A DNA stretch of 64,000 nucleotides. Source: Haloarcula sp. H-GB4 (GTDB taxonomy: Archaea; Halobacteriota; Halobacteria; Halobacteriales; Haloarculaceae). Shown in pieces: positions 1 through 7,079 of the stretch. The notes under the pieces were generated by a model. That model had not been told where the DNA came from, ran no database searches, and saw only the letters and a program-made list of their open reading frames with translations. The DNA is taken from contig NZ_JAVDDX010000001.1 of the NCBI RefSeq assembly GCF_030848575.1, positions 434,001 to 498,000 on the forward strand, written 5' to 3'. The stretch's first letter is position 1, and each line of letters opens with the position of its first letter. A program made the position numbers and the translations under genes.

Positions 1-328
1 CCGACGCGCCGACGAACCAGAGGGCCTTGCCGTCGTCGGTCACGTCGGCCCCGTAGAGGCTGTTGCCGTTGCCGGTCGGGCCGCCGCCGATGACCTTCTG
101 CCAGCCCGTACTAGTTCGTTCGAGGACGATACCACCACCCGCCACCGCGTACGCACCGGCCGTAGTGTACTCGACATCGTGGAGGGTGTTCCCGGTCGGG
201 GACTCGACGGACTCCCAGGGACCGGCCGCCGCAACCGTCCCGGAGAGGGCCGCCCCACCCAGTGCAGCCGCAGCTGTCGCGCCGATACCTTTGAGCACGC
301 CGCGTCGTGTCGCGTTGCGATCGGACAT
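1..328 (-). CDS. Tat-exported protein, possibly beta-propeller (3' end outside window)
   Basis: The N-terminal 109 residues are present; the rest lies off the left edge. The start begins with MSDRNATRRGVL followed by an alanine/glycine-rich hydrophobic stretch ending near VAAAG. This is a twin-arginine (R8-R9) Tat signal, the usual export route for folded haloarchaeal proteins. The mature part contains W-E-S-V-E-S-P-T-G-N-T-L-H-D-V and similar runs typical of BNR/YVTN-like propeller repeats that begin many haloarchaeal exported proteins. The propeller reading is inference from a short stretch. No operon partner is visible: the next gene on this strand ends 206 bp upstream. Confidence 0.75.
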   Translation of the reverse strand, partial: MSDRNATRRGVLKGIGATAAAALGGAALSGTVAAAGPWESVESPTGNTLHDVEYTTAGAYAVAGGGIVLERTSTGWQKVIGGGPTGNGNSLYGADVTDDGKALWFVGAS

Positions 329-398
329 GACACCCGGCCCTGTGGACTGTCTCCACTTCAATGGGGGGCGCAGTTAACGACCTTTCACGGCGATTTAT

Positions 399-410
399 CC
401 GTTTAAACGG
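399..410. promoter_or_regulatory. 12-bp perfect palindrome upstream of the Tat-exported gene
   Basis: The sequence CCGTTTAAACGG is its own reverse complement and lies 70 bp before the start of the leftmost gene, in the 206-bp gap that also follows the MoaB-domain gene. It could be an operator. No regulator lies beside it, so the role is unassigned. Confidence 0.25.
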
Positions 411-534
411 CCGATATCTAGGAGTACAAGCCGTTGGCATCGGCAAAATTGGCTGCCCGGATCGAACCGGCAAATATCACGTTAAGTCGGGTAAACGGAC
501 ACAAGACTGATACCATGACTCCGCCGCCTCTGGG

Positions 535-1503
535 TCAGGACAGTTCAGCGACGAGGGACGGGGCTTCCGCCGCGATGATCTCGTCGATAGCGACACGGGC
601 CGCCGCTGGGTCTGCGGGCAGGCAAAACACTGGCGTCCCGTCGGCTATTCCGGCCGTCGCGCGGACAGCGATGACACTGGTCCCCTGCTGCTCGAAAAGA
701 AGGCCCCGGTACACTTCCTCGAACCCCGGCAGGGCCTTCTCGAACAACGGGTGGACCGCTTCGAGCGTCTGCTCCGACGGGGCGACACCGAGGCCACCGG
801 CAGTGACGACGACCGCCACGTCGTCACGCCTGACCAGTCGGTCGACGGCCTCCTGGATGCCGTCGTAGTCTCCTCGAAGGCGCTCACGGGCTGTGACTGT
901 CTGGCCGGTCGCTTCGAGTGCTGTCTCCACCGCCTCGCCCGTCGGGTCGCCTTCCTCTGTCGCTGTCCCGACTGTGACGACGGCAGTGGCCACCGACTGC
1001 TCCTGCGCCGCGTCTGTCTGGGTGGCTGTCTGCGCTGTCGTCTCATCCGCTGTCTGAACCGCCGCTTTCTCCTCCGACTGAGCGGCTGATCGGGTCTCAG
1101 TGTGGGGTTCTTCCTGTGGGCCCTCGTCAGGTCTCTGTGTCGCCTCGGCAATCACTTCAGCGTCCTGTGTTTCAGCCGTTGATTGGCTGTCCGCACTGTG
1201 ATCCGCCGCCTCGTCGATTCGCTCCGTCACAGAGCTGTCAGTTTCGGGCTCCGAGGTAGACTCGTCACTGTTCTCTGCGGTATCATCCGTTCCAGAGGTA
1301 TCTGGGCTGTCAGCCTCATCTGGGACTCTGTCGTCATTCCTCGTCGCTGTATCCGCTGCTTCGGTGGGTTCCGAACTAGTGGCCGCGTCGTCAGTCTCGG
1401 CTGCTGCGGATTCCTCGTCGTCCCCCGTCTCGGCCTCATCTATCTCCTCGTCCTCCCCGTCAGTCGAACCCCGGCGTGTGTCACGGGACTGGAAATCCAC
1501 CAT
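535..1503 (-). CDS. MoaB/Mog-domain molybdopterin-binding protein with long acidic N-terminal extension
   Basis: Protein of 322 residues. Residues about 1-165 are a low-complexity tail made almost wholly of D, E, T, S and A. Residues about 170-322 form a MoaB/Mog-like fold: a VVTVGTATEEGDPTGEAVE strand-turn, then DDVAVVVTAGGLGVAPSEQT, matching the family's T-x-G-G-T/L-G nucleotide-binding turn. The family binds molybdopterin for adenylation or metal insertion in Mo/W cofactor synthesis. Normal family proteins are about 170 residues, so the tail doubles the length. The start at 1503 is supported by a TATA-like box 25 nt upstream. A substrate role for this divergent member is inference. Confidence 0.75.
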   Translation of the reverse strand: MVDFQSRDTRRGSTDGEDEEIDEAETGDDEESAAAETDDAATSSEPTEAADTATRNDDRVPDEADSPDTSGTDDTAENSDESTSEPETDSSVTERIDEAADHSADSQSTAETQDAEVIAEATQRPDEGPQEEPHTETRSAAQSEEKAAVQTADETTAQTATQTDAAQEQSVATAVVTVGTATEEGDPTGEAVETALEATGQTVTARERLRGDYDGIQEAVDRLVRRDDVAVVVTAGGLGVAPSEQTLEAVHPLFEKALPGFEEVYRGLLFEQQGTSVIAVRATAGIADGTPVFCLPADPAAARVAIDEIIAAEAPSLVAELS

Positions 1504-1524
1504 ACTACTCCATCGGCTGCGGTG

Positions 1525-1532
1525 AATAAATA
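1525..1532 (-). promoter_or_regulatory. TATA-like element for the MoaB-domain gene
   Basis: Reads TATTTATT on the minus strand, centred 25 nt before the ATG at 1503. That spacing predicts a leaderless transcript. Confidence 0.5.
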
Positions 1533-1586
1533 CCCTGACGACTGTTTGCGGAACTGCAATATATATAATATCTGAAACCGATACGC

Positions 1587-1596
1587 TTAAAATATA
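1587..1596 (+). promoter_or_regulatory. TATA-like element for the zinc-finger miniprotein
   Basis: Reads TTAAAATATA, centred about 25 nt before the ATG at 1616. With the element at 1525-1532 it forms a divergent pair of leaderless-type promoters in a 112-bp gap. Confidence 0.5.
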
Positions 1597-1615
1597 GAAA
1601 GAAGAAAGAAAATGT

Positions 1616-1780
1616 ATGGCTGGAAGATACCACGTTGTCTGCCATGAGTGTGCGTTCGAGGGACTCTACGACGACTCGTCGGTCGCGGAGGGGCAGCGGG
1701 ACGCACATGCTTCCGACAGCGGCCATCGGATGAGCCTGCGTGACATCTCGAGCCAGGAAGCACCCGGTCTGTCGCAGTAG
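1616..1780 (+). CDS. 54-residue putative zinc-finger protein
   Basis: Reads MAGRYHVVCHECAFEG and continues to a TAG at 1780. It carries a C-x2-C pair (C9, C12) and later histidines in HAHASDSGH-like context (H34, H41), so a Cys2-His2-type zinc site is plausible. Very small zinc-finger proteins of this kind are abundant in haloarchaea and mostly of unknown function. The start is supported by a TATA-like box 25 nt upstream. It is divergent from the MoaB-domain gene. No specific function is recognised. Confidence 0.7.
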   Translation: MAGRYHVVCHECAFEGLYDDSSVAEGQRDAHASDSGHRMSLRDISSQEAPGLSQ

Positions 1781-1908
1781 CGGGACCGTTAGCGTTTTGC
1801 GCACGCTTGCCTGACTCCGAGATATGCAGCCAGGTTGTTCCGTCGGTATTACTGGAGGTGGGCCCATCGTGACGCACCGTTCGAGCAGGTGCGACGGGGT
1901 GCGTGCCG

Positions 1909-2229
1909 ATGGCTGACGACGAATCCGGCTACGTCCATCGCCCTGACACGGAGCCACAGTCCACAGAGACGTCACGTGCGGACAGTGAAACGGGCACGGA
2001 AGCCGCCGACGGTCCCGAGTTCGGAACGAGCGGCTGGATTCTGGTCGGGATGATCGGCGTGGCGTTCCTCCTCGTTCCTGGCGCAATTTTGCTCTTGCCG
2101 GCCGCCCAGACCGTCATCAGTAACTTCGGGCTCACGCTCCGGGACGCCTATCTCACGCTCCCGCTTGTTCCGGCGTTCGCACTCGGTGCGCTTGCGGTCT
2201 GGTCTGCGCTCCGTTCGCAGTCGAAGTGA
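1909..2229 (+). CDS. Small two-TM membrane protein
   Basis: Protein of 106 residues from the ATG at 1909; a GTG two codons upstream at 1903 is an alternative start. The first 45 residues are acidic and hydrophilic. Two hydrophobic segments follow, roughly residues 44-65 (ILVGMIGVAFLLVPGAILLL) and 78-100. No conserved catalytic motif is seen. It lies 42 bp before the histidine kinase on the same strand, so it may share its transcript or respond to the same stimulus. The product is hypothetical. Confidence 0.65.
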   Translation: MADDESGYVHRPDTEPQSTETSRADSETGTEAADGPEFGTSGWILVGMIGVAFLLVPGAILLLPAAQTVISNFGLTLRDAYLTLPLVPAFALGALAVWSALRSQSK

Positions 2230-2271
2230 CCGAGAATAGTTATGTCAGGGACGCCTTTGCTAGGCTACTGA

Positions 2272-4011
2272 ATGGTCCTGTCGCCGCTTACTGTCGTTTT
2301 ATTGTCGGGTGTTGTCGGTATGGCTGTCGCCTTTCTGGTGTGGCTCCACCGGGACCGGCCAGGGGCAGGACCGCTGGCAGTGTTCGTCGTCGCGGCGAGC
2401 CTCTGGGCTGTTGCGTACGGTATCGAACTCGCTGTGCCGGGGTTATCCACCATGGAGCGCCTCGTTCAGGCACAGCTGACGCTCTCAGTAATCATCCCTG
2501 TCGCGTGGCTCGTGACGGTTATCGAGTACACGGGGCACCCACACTGGCTCACGCAGCGCCGAACAGCGCTGTTGCTCGTCGAACCGGCGGTGTTTGTCAC
2601 GCTCGTGTGGTCGAATCACGCCCACGAACTCATCTGGTCCGGCCACGGGACACAATCCGTCTCCGCATCGTCGGTAGCCCTCGCTCCCGCGTACGAAGTC
2701 ATGTACTGGGGGCACATGTCCTACATACTGCTGTTGATTCTCGCCGGCGGTGTCCTCCTGTTGCGGATGCTGTTCCGGTCGAACCAGGTGTTTCAGGGCC
2801 AAGGGGTCGCATTGTTGCTCGCCATCGCCGTCCCGACGGTCGTCCAGACGCTGTTCGTGCTCGGTGCGGTACCGACTCCGTTCAACCCGACGAGTCTCGG
2901 GTACGTCGCGTCGGGGGCCGTCCTCTCGGTCGCCATCCTCCGCGGGCAGCTACTTGATGTGGCGCCGGTGACCCGGGAACTGGGTCGGGAAGCTATCTTC
3001 ACGGAAATGGACGACTTCGTCATCATTGTCGACGACGAGCGCCGCATCGTCGATGTCAATGCGGCCGCCACGGCGCTGTTCGACGGAGACCAGAACTCGC
3101 TTCTGGGCCACTCGCTACCGCATACGTCACCGGCACTTGCCGAGACGGTCCCCGACCCCGGTGAGCGAACGCAAACCGAGACGGCCCTCGAACGCGACGG
3201 CAGCGTCCGCTACTACGACGTGCGCGTGATACCGCTGTACCGCGCGTACGGCGTTGTCTCGGGCCATCTTATCAGCCTTCGGGATATCACAGACCGCCGA
3301 CAGCGCGAGCAACGACTGGACGTGCTCAACCGCTTGCTCCGTCACGATATCCGAAACGAAATGAACGTCGTCAAGGGGAACGCGGACCTGCTCAGGGATA
3401 CGGCCGACGCCGACGAACGCGAACGACTCAACCGTATTATCAGCACGGTCGACGACATCGTCGATCGCAGTAACAAGATTGGCCGAGTCACGGAGGCTCT
3501 AGAGACCGAACAGCACAGCCCGACACCGCTTCAGAAACTGCTGGACTCGGTCATGAACGATGCGCAGGGCCGCCATCCTGACGTGGCGATCACGCTCACC
3601 TGCGAGGATGATCTCTGGATACGGGGTGGTCCATCGGTCCTCATCGCGCTGGAGGAACTTGTCGAGAACGCTGTCGAACATCAGGCGACCGATGCGGGGC
3701 CAGTCGCGGTCGAAATCACGGCGACACGGGCCGATGGAACGCCGGGCGTCCGTGTGGCCGTTCATGACAACGGTCCCGGTATCACAGATCACGAGCGTGA
3801 GGTCATCCGCTCGGGGACCGAAACGCCGCTCAAACACGGTTCCGGCGTTGGGCTCTGGCTCGTCAACTGGATCGTCCGGAACCTTGGCGGCCGGATGTCG
3901 TTCCCCGACACGGACGAGCCGGGAACGACTGTGGAACTGCAACTGCCGGCGGCTGAGCCAGCCCACGCGACGGACGTATCAGCGGCGGCCCACAGCGAGA
4001 ACGCTGATTGA
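2272..4011 (+). CDS. Membrane histidine kinase with N-terminal 7TM sensor and PAS domain
   Basis: Protein of 579 residues. Residues 1-225 contain about seven hydrophobic segments, the 7TM sensory module of archaeal kinases. Residues about 240-345 are PAS-like (MDDFVIIVDDERRIVDVNAAA). The kinase core follows: H-box RLLRHDIRNEMN with phospho-acceptor H358, N-box ELVENAVEH (N466), G1 DNGPGI (499-504) and G2 GSGVGL (523-528). It should autophosphorylate on H358 and pass the phosphate to a receiver protein. No response regulator lies beside it, so the partner is probably encoded elsewhere, as is common for orphan haloarchaeal kinases. The signal is unknown. Confidence 0.9.
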   Translation: MVLSPLTVVLLSGVVGMAVAFLVWLHRDRPGAGPLAVFVVAASLWAVAYGIELAVPGLSTMERLVQAQLTLSVIIPVAWLVTVIEYTGHPHWLTQRRTALLLVEPAVFVTLVWSNHAHELIWSGHGTQSVSASSVALAPAYEVMYWGHMSYILLLILAGGVLLLRMLFRSNQVFQGQGVALLLAIAVPTVVQTLFVLGAVPTPFNPTSLGYVASGAVLSVAILRGQLLDVAPVTRELGREAIFTEMDDFVIIVDDERRIVDVNAAATALFDGDQNSLLGHSLPHTSPALAETVPDPGERTQTETALERDGSVRYYDVRVIPLYRAYGVVSGHLISLRDITDRRQREQRLDVLNRLLRHDIRNEMNVVKGNADLLRDTADADERERLNRIISTVDDIVDRSNKIGRVTEALETEQHSPTPLQKLLDSVMNDAQGRHPDVAITLTCEDDLWIRGGPSVLIALEELVENAVEHQATDAGPVAVEITATRADGTPGVRVAVHDNGPGITDHEREVIRSGTETPLKHGSGVGLWLVNWIVRNLGGRMSFPDTDEPGTTVELQLPAAEPAHATDVSAAAHSENAD

Positions 4012-4020
4012 TCGCGGCTG

Positions 4021-4716
4021 CTACCACTCGATTTCAGCTCTGTCGCGCCAGAACCGCCCGCTTGGCGCATCGGGTCGGAACCGAGCGAGCCAGACTGGTG
4101 TTTCAGCCCCTTTTTCGGGCGTTCGTGGGGCGCTCCCCTCAGTCATGTCCGTCTGAACGTAGCCCGGACACACCGAGTTGGCGATGAGGCCGTCGGCCGC
4201 GTACTCGCCGTCGAGGTACTTCGTCAGCCCGTTGACGCCTGTCTTCGAGATGCGGTAGGCCGGCGTGCCGCCTGACTGGCTCTCGGTGATAGCGCCCAGC
4301 CCGGAGGACATGGTGACGACGCGGCCGCCCGCCTCGGCCAGCAACAGCGGGAGGGCATACTTCGTCATGAGCACCGCTCCCCGGAGATTCGTGTCGAGGG
4401 TGTGGTCGATAACATCGGTCGGCATCTCATCGAGCGGCTCCCGTGAGTCCATCACACCAGCGTTGTTGATCAGCACGTCGAGCCGGCCCTGCTCGCGCTC
4501 GATGCGGTCGACCGCGGCGACCATCCCGTCGTCGGTCACGTCGAGTTCGATAGCGTGGCGGTCCGTAGCCGCGATGTCGTCAGTATCACGAGCGCCGGCG
4601 TACACCGTCGCGTCGAGGTCGACCAGCCTGTCGGCGATTGCCTTCCCGATGCCCCGCGTGGCTCCGGTGACGAGCACGATCTGACCGTCAAGGGAGTCGT
4701 ACAGCGGAACGTCCAT
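4021..4716 (-). CDS. Short-chain dehydrogenase/reductase (SDR)
   Basis: Protein of 231 residues, a normal classical SDR length. The nucleotide-binding TGATRGIG is at 17-24, NNAG at 84-87, and the catalytic Y154-x3-K158 (YRISK) follows a serine region (TMSSG, about 135-139). All catalytic residues are present, so an NAD(P)-dependent oxidoreductase acting on a carbonyl or alcohol is expected. The substrate cannot be told from sequence. It converges with the histidine kinase (9 bp apart) and ends a run of minus-strand genes following the IPP isomerase-like gene. Confidence 0.88.
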   Translation of the reverse strand: MDVPLYDSLDGQIVLVTGATRGIGKAIADRLVDLDATVYAGARDTDDIAATDRHAIELDVTDDGMVAAVDRIEREQGRLDVLINNAGVMDSREPLDEMPTDVIDHTLDTNLRGAVLMTKYALPLLLAEAGGRVVTMSSGLGAITESQSGGTPAYRISKTGVNGLTKYLDGEYAADGLIANSVCPGYVQTDMTEGSAPRTPEKGAETPVWLARFRPDAPSGRFWRDRAEIEW

Positions 4717-4807
4717 ACCCGGGGTTAGGCGGCGGGGCCGAAAAGAGGGCGGGTCAGGGTGGCGTCACTGCAATACCTGTCGACCGTGCTGTCAGTGAGC
4801 GTCGGCG

Positions 4808-5371
4808 TTACCGTTCCTCGTCCCGGCGCATCGCAATTTCGAACCATGGACAGAGGCGGAGCTGACGGTAGTACTCGGGGTGTTCGCGGAGTCGCTCGTA
4901 GGGAACCCACATGAGGCCGTCGACCTCCTCGGGATTCGGTTCCAGTGAGGTGTCGTGGAGCGTGGCCTGCAAGACCGCACAGACTTCCCATTCGAGGCCG
5001 GCGTTCTCGTAGTAGCGCTTGTACTCGAACCGATCGGTCACGCGGAGATTCTGGTACTGTGAAGGGTCGATACCCAGTTCCTCTTCGAGCCGTTCCTCGG
5101 TGGCTTCGACCTGTGTCTGGCCTTCGACGGGGTGGGAGGCGACGGTGCCGTCCCAGTGCGTATCCCAGAGGCGTTTGTTTGCCGCGCGCTGTGCGAGCAG
5201 GATTCGGTCGTTCTCGTCGAACAGCAGGGCGGTGAACGCGCGGTGGCGGACTCCCTCGCCGGTGTGGGCGTCCAGCCGATTGACCAGCCCTTCCTTGTTG
5301 TCGTCGGCGTCTACCGCGATAACCTCCTGTCGGGCGTTTTCGTGCGTCTCGTCGACCGCGTCGGAACTCAT
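4808..5371 (-). CDS. idi: Type 1 isopentenyl-diphosphate isomerase-like Nudix protein (catalytic Cys replaced)
   Basis: Protein of 187 residues matching the Nudix-fold type 1 IPP isomerases, which convert IPP to DMAPP for archaeal ether lipids and carotenoids. Landmarks: FTALLFDENDRILLAQRA (46-63), WDGTVASHP (73-81), the Nudix-type helix EATEERLEEELG (89-100) and WEVCAV (128-133). In E. coli Idi the catalytic pair is C67, in a V-C-G-H-P setting, and E116. Here the glutamate (E129) and the metal-binding H80 are kept, but the cysteine position is A78. It may be a haloarchaeal variant, or a Nudix hydrolase of related fold. The activity is uncertain. Confidence 0.75.
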   Translation of the reverse strand: MSSDAVDETHENARQEVIAVDADDNKEGLVNRLDAHTGEGVRHRAFTALLFDENDRILLAQRAANKRLWDTHWDGTVASHPVEGQTQVEATEERLEEELGIDPSQYQNLRVTDRFEYKRYYENAGLEWEVCAVLQATLHDTSLEPNPEEVDGLMWVPYERLREHPEYYRQLRLCPWFEIAMRRDEER

Positions 5372-5418
5372 ATGTCGTACCTCTCACAGAGGCGCGTATT
5401 ACGCGCTTCGACTTCCCG

Positions 5419-6054
5419 TCACCGCGCGGGGAGGTCCGAAACGAACTGCTTGAGTATCTGTTCCTCCGCGCGGTGGAGCGTCTCGCTGCAGGTCGACTTC
5501 GCGATACCGACGCGGTCCGCCAGTTCCGTCAGCGAGCACTCCCGTGGCGTGTCGTAGTAGCCCGCGTCGATGGCCTCTTGAACCAGCTCCAGTTGGCTAT
5601 CAGTGAGTATCTGCTCGGTTTCGAGGTGTTGCTGGATGCGGTCAACATTGAATGAGATACCGAACTCTTCCAGTTGCTCGCCGAGTTCGGAGAGCCGCTC
5701 CTGTGGCGCTGATATCTCCCAGACGGCTTCGCCGTTGGACAGGGTAAACGGCATCTCAAGCGGGACACCCGAGCCCTGCACCGGGAAGAGCAGGAGTGGC
5801 ATCGAGGTCTCGAACTGCACCAGTGCGCTGTCGTCCCGGTGAGAGAGTATCTCAAGAGTCGTGACCGACTCGCGATTTTCAATATCACGGAGAACCGCTG
5901 GGAGGTCGTCCGATGTGATCTCCGCTAACCCGACACCGGAGTCCTCGCCGGGGAGCGCAGACAGGATGCGAAACGTCGCGTCGTCGTACGCTCGCGAGAC
6001 GTCGCCGATCCAAATCTCCTCCGGAATCGTGAGCGTGAGTTCAGCGTGTGGCAT
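5419..6054 (-). CDS. Bat-type HTH transcriptional regulator
   Basis: Protein of 211 residues from the ATG at 6054; an upstream in-frame ATG at 6105 would add 17 residues that read across a palindromic promoter element and is rejected. It starts MPHAELTLTIPEEIWIGDV, typical of haloarchaeal bat (bacterio-opsin activator)-like regulators. The last 55 residues are an HTH_10 domain (LTDSQLELVQEAIDAGYYDTPR, ELADRVGIAKSTCSETLHRAEE). The middle is a small-molecule or redox sensing region without an obvious cofactor motif. It is divergent from the SRPBCC gene. Its promoter holds two perfect palindromes, one of them the shared 14-bp element of this locus. Confidence 0.85.
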   Translation of the reverse strand: MPHAELTLTIPEEIWIGDVSRAYDDATFRILSALPGEDSGVGLAEITSDDLPAVLRDIENRESVTTLEILSHRDDSALVQFETSMPLLLFPVQGSGVPLEMPFTLSNGEAVWEISAPQERLSELGEQLEEFGISFNVDRIQQHLETEQILTDSQLELVQEAIDAGYYDTPRECSLTELADRVGIAKSTCSETLHRAEEQILKQFVSDLPAR

Positions 6055-6063
6055 TGGTGTATC

Positions 6064-6075
6064 CGAATATATTCG
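6064..6075. promoter_or_regulatory. Palindrome CGAATATATTCG before the bat-type gene
   Basis: A perfect 12-bp palindrome 10 nt upstream of the start codon at 6054, sharing the CGAA-N4-TTCG architecture of the element at 6097-6110. The two centres are 35 bp apart. Its position near the start suggests a repressor-like or autoregulatory site. Confidence 0.4.
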
Positions 6076-6096
6076 CCCAACCCCCGCGGCGATATT

Positions 6097-6110
6097 CCCG
6101 AACATGTTCG
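6097..6110 (-). promoter_or_regulatory. NarO-type element, bat-type gene copy
   Basis: On the minus strand reads CGAACATGTTCGGG, containing the perfect palindrome CGAACATGTTCG. Its 3' end is 42 nt before the ATG at 6054. The same oriented motif precedes three other operons at 6194-6207, 6724-6737 and 10317-10330. Proposed binding site of the NarO-like regulator encoded at 8219-8866 (inference). Confidence 0.55.
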
Positions 6111-6193
6111 TTTAGTTTGGGTGAGGATAAGAAACTTGGGGCGTACTGTCACACGCTGTCAACACGAGGCTAAGCCGGTCAAAACCACAGCGT

Positions 6194-6207
6194 CGAACAT
6201 CTCCGGG
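6194..6207 (+). promoter_or_regulatory. NarO-type element, SRPBCC copy (one mismatch)
   Basis: Reads CGAACATCTCCGGG, one base from the local consensus CGAACAYSTTCGGG. It ends 40 nt before the ATG at 6248, the same spacing class as the other copies. Confidence 0.4.
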
Positions 6208-6247
6208 TATGGCGAACGCTTATTCCGCCGGCCACTGGCCGTCTGGT

Positions 6248-6661
6248 ATGGAGCGTGTCTCACTGACCCAGATGGTCCCGGCCGATCCAGAAACAGTCAC
6301 TGCCCTCATAACTGACGTGGAGCCGTTTATGCTTGCGGCAGGGTTCGACGAGGTAACACTCGACGGCGACGACCTCGGCATCACGAACCGCGTCGGACTC
6401 TTCGAAATCGAACTGGACCTCGAAATCGTCGAGACTGACACAGTGCTGCGGTACGAGCAGCAGCAAGGTATCTTTGAGTCAATGATGACAGAATACACCG
6501 TCGAGGCCGTCGACGGCGGGACCGAAGTCACGGCGACGACGGAGTACAGCGCACTCGACCTCCCGGTCCTCGGCGAGATGATCGATTCGACCGTGATCTC
6601 GCGACAGCGCAAGAAGGAACTGAACAAGCAGTTCGACTGGCTCGTCGATCAGGTGTCGTAG
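6248..6661 (+). CDS. SRPBCC-family protein
   Basis: Protein of 137 residues from the ATG at 6248 (MERVSLTQMVPADPETVTAL). An earlier ATG at 6209 would add 13 residues, but it lies almost on the regulatory element at 6194-6207. The alternation of strands, VEPFMLAAGF, ITNRVGLFEIELDLEIVETDTVL and a C-terminal amphipathic helix (RKKELNKQFDWLVDQV) fit the START/SRPBCC helix-grip fold, which binds hydrophobic ligands. No ligand or enzyme activity can be assigned. It is divergent from the bat-type regulator and shares its regulatory region, which suggests co-regulation with the neighbouring radical SAM block. Confidence 0.75.
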   Translation: MERVSLTQMVPADPETVTALITDVEPFMLAAGFDEVTLDGDDLGITNRVGLFEIELDLEIVETDTVLRYEQQQGIFESMMTEYTVEAVDGGTEVTATTEYSALDLPVLGEMIDSTVISRQRKKELNKQFDWLVDQVS

Positions 6662-6723
6662 CGGGACGTGTGATAGCGGCTGTTCGGAGATCGACTCTCT
6701 GCTATCCGGTGTGTATAGTAACC

Positions 6724-6737
6724 CGAACATCTTCGGG
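6724..6737 (+). promoter_or_regulatory. NarO-type element, RiPP/radical SAM operon copy
   Basis: Reads CGAACATCTTCGGG and ends 36 nt before the ATG at 6774. No clear TATA box lies between it and the start, as expected for a promoter that depends on an activator. Confidence 0.5.
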
Positions 6738-6773
6738 AGAGGACCGAGGGACGCCCGCCGATAACGGGTACAT

Positions 6774-7079
6774 ATGAGCCACTCCCACGAGGACGTGTCG
6801 CCGGTCACGACCGAGGTTCACGACAACTCCTGGTCGGCGAACCTGGAGACGCCCGCACACGCCGAAGACTCCGACTTGGTCGTCGAACAGGCCATCGACG
6901 CCGTCGAGATGACGACGGCTGGGAATCACGTCAATCTGGTGAGCCACGCCGACCACGGCCACCCGGAAACCTATCTGTTCGACGCGCTGGAGGAAGCGTT
7001 CGGTGAGACGATCACAACGGAGTACGTCCAGCAGTGTGGCTGTGGGGGCCACGTTACCCGCGTCCACCGGGAGGCATAG
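6774..7079 (+). CDS. CGCGG-motif putative radical-SAM-modified RiPP precursor
   Basis: Protein of 101 residues with many histidines (SHSHED at the start, LVSHADHGHPE near 56-65) and a C-terminal CGCGG motif at 88-92 (C88, C90) close to the end. Haloarchaea carry a family known as CGCGG rSAM-modified RiPP proteins, encoded beside radical SAM/SPASM enzymes; this gene fits by motif, length and context. The stop codon at 7077-7079 is directly followed by the ATG of the radical SAM gene, implying translational coupling. The first ~85 residues would act as leader or structured core. The nature of any modification, and whether the product is cleaved or stays whole, is unknown. Confidence 0.75.
   Translation: MSHSHEDVSPVTTEVHDNSWSANLETPAHAEDSDLVVEQAIDAVEMTTAGNHVNLVSHADHGHPETYLFDALEEAFGETITTEYVQQCGCGGHVTRVHREA

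Noticed and set aside
2226..2957. A 243-residue arginine-rich frame overlapping the histidine kinase start
   Set aside because: It overlaps the kinase sensor region in another frame, has no start context and no domain.
6055..6105. The 17-residue N-terminal extension of the bat-type regulator
   Set aside because: It would code across both palindromes of the promoter; family members start at the M-P-H-A-E-L-T-L position.
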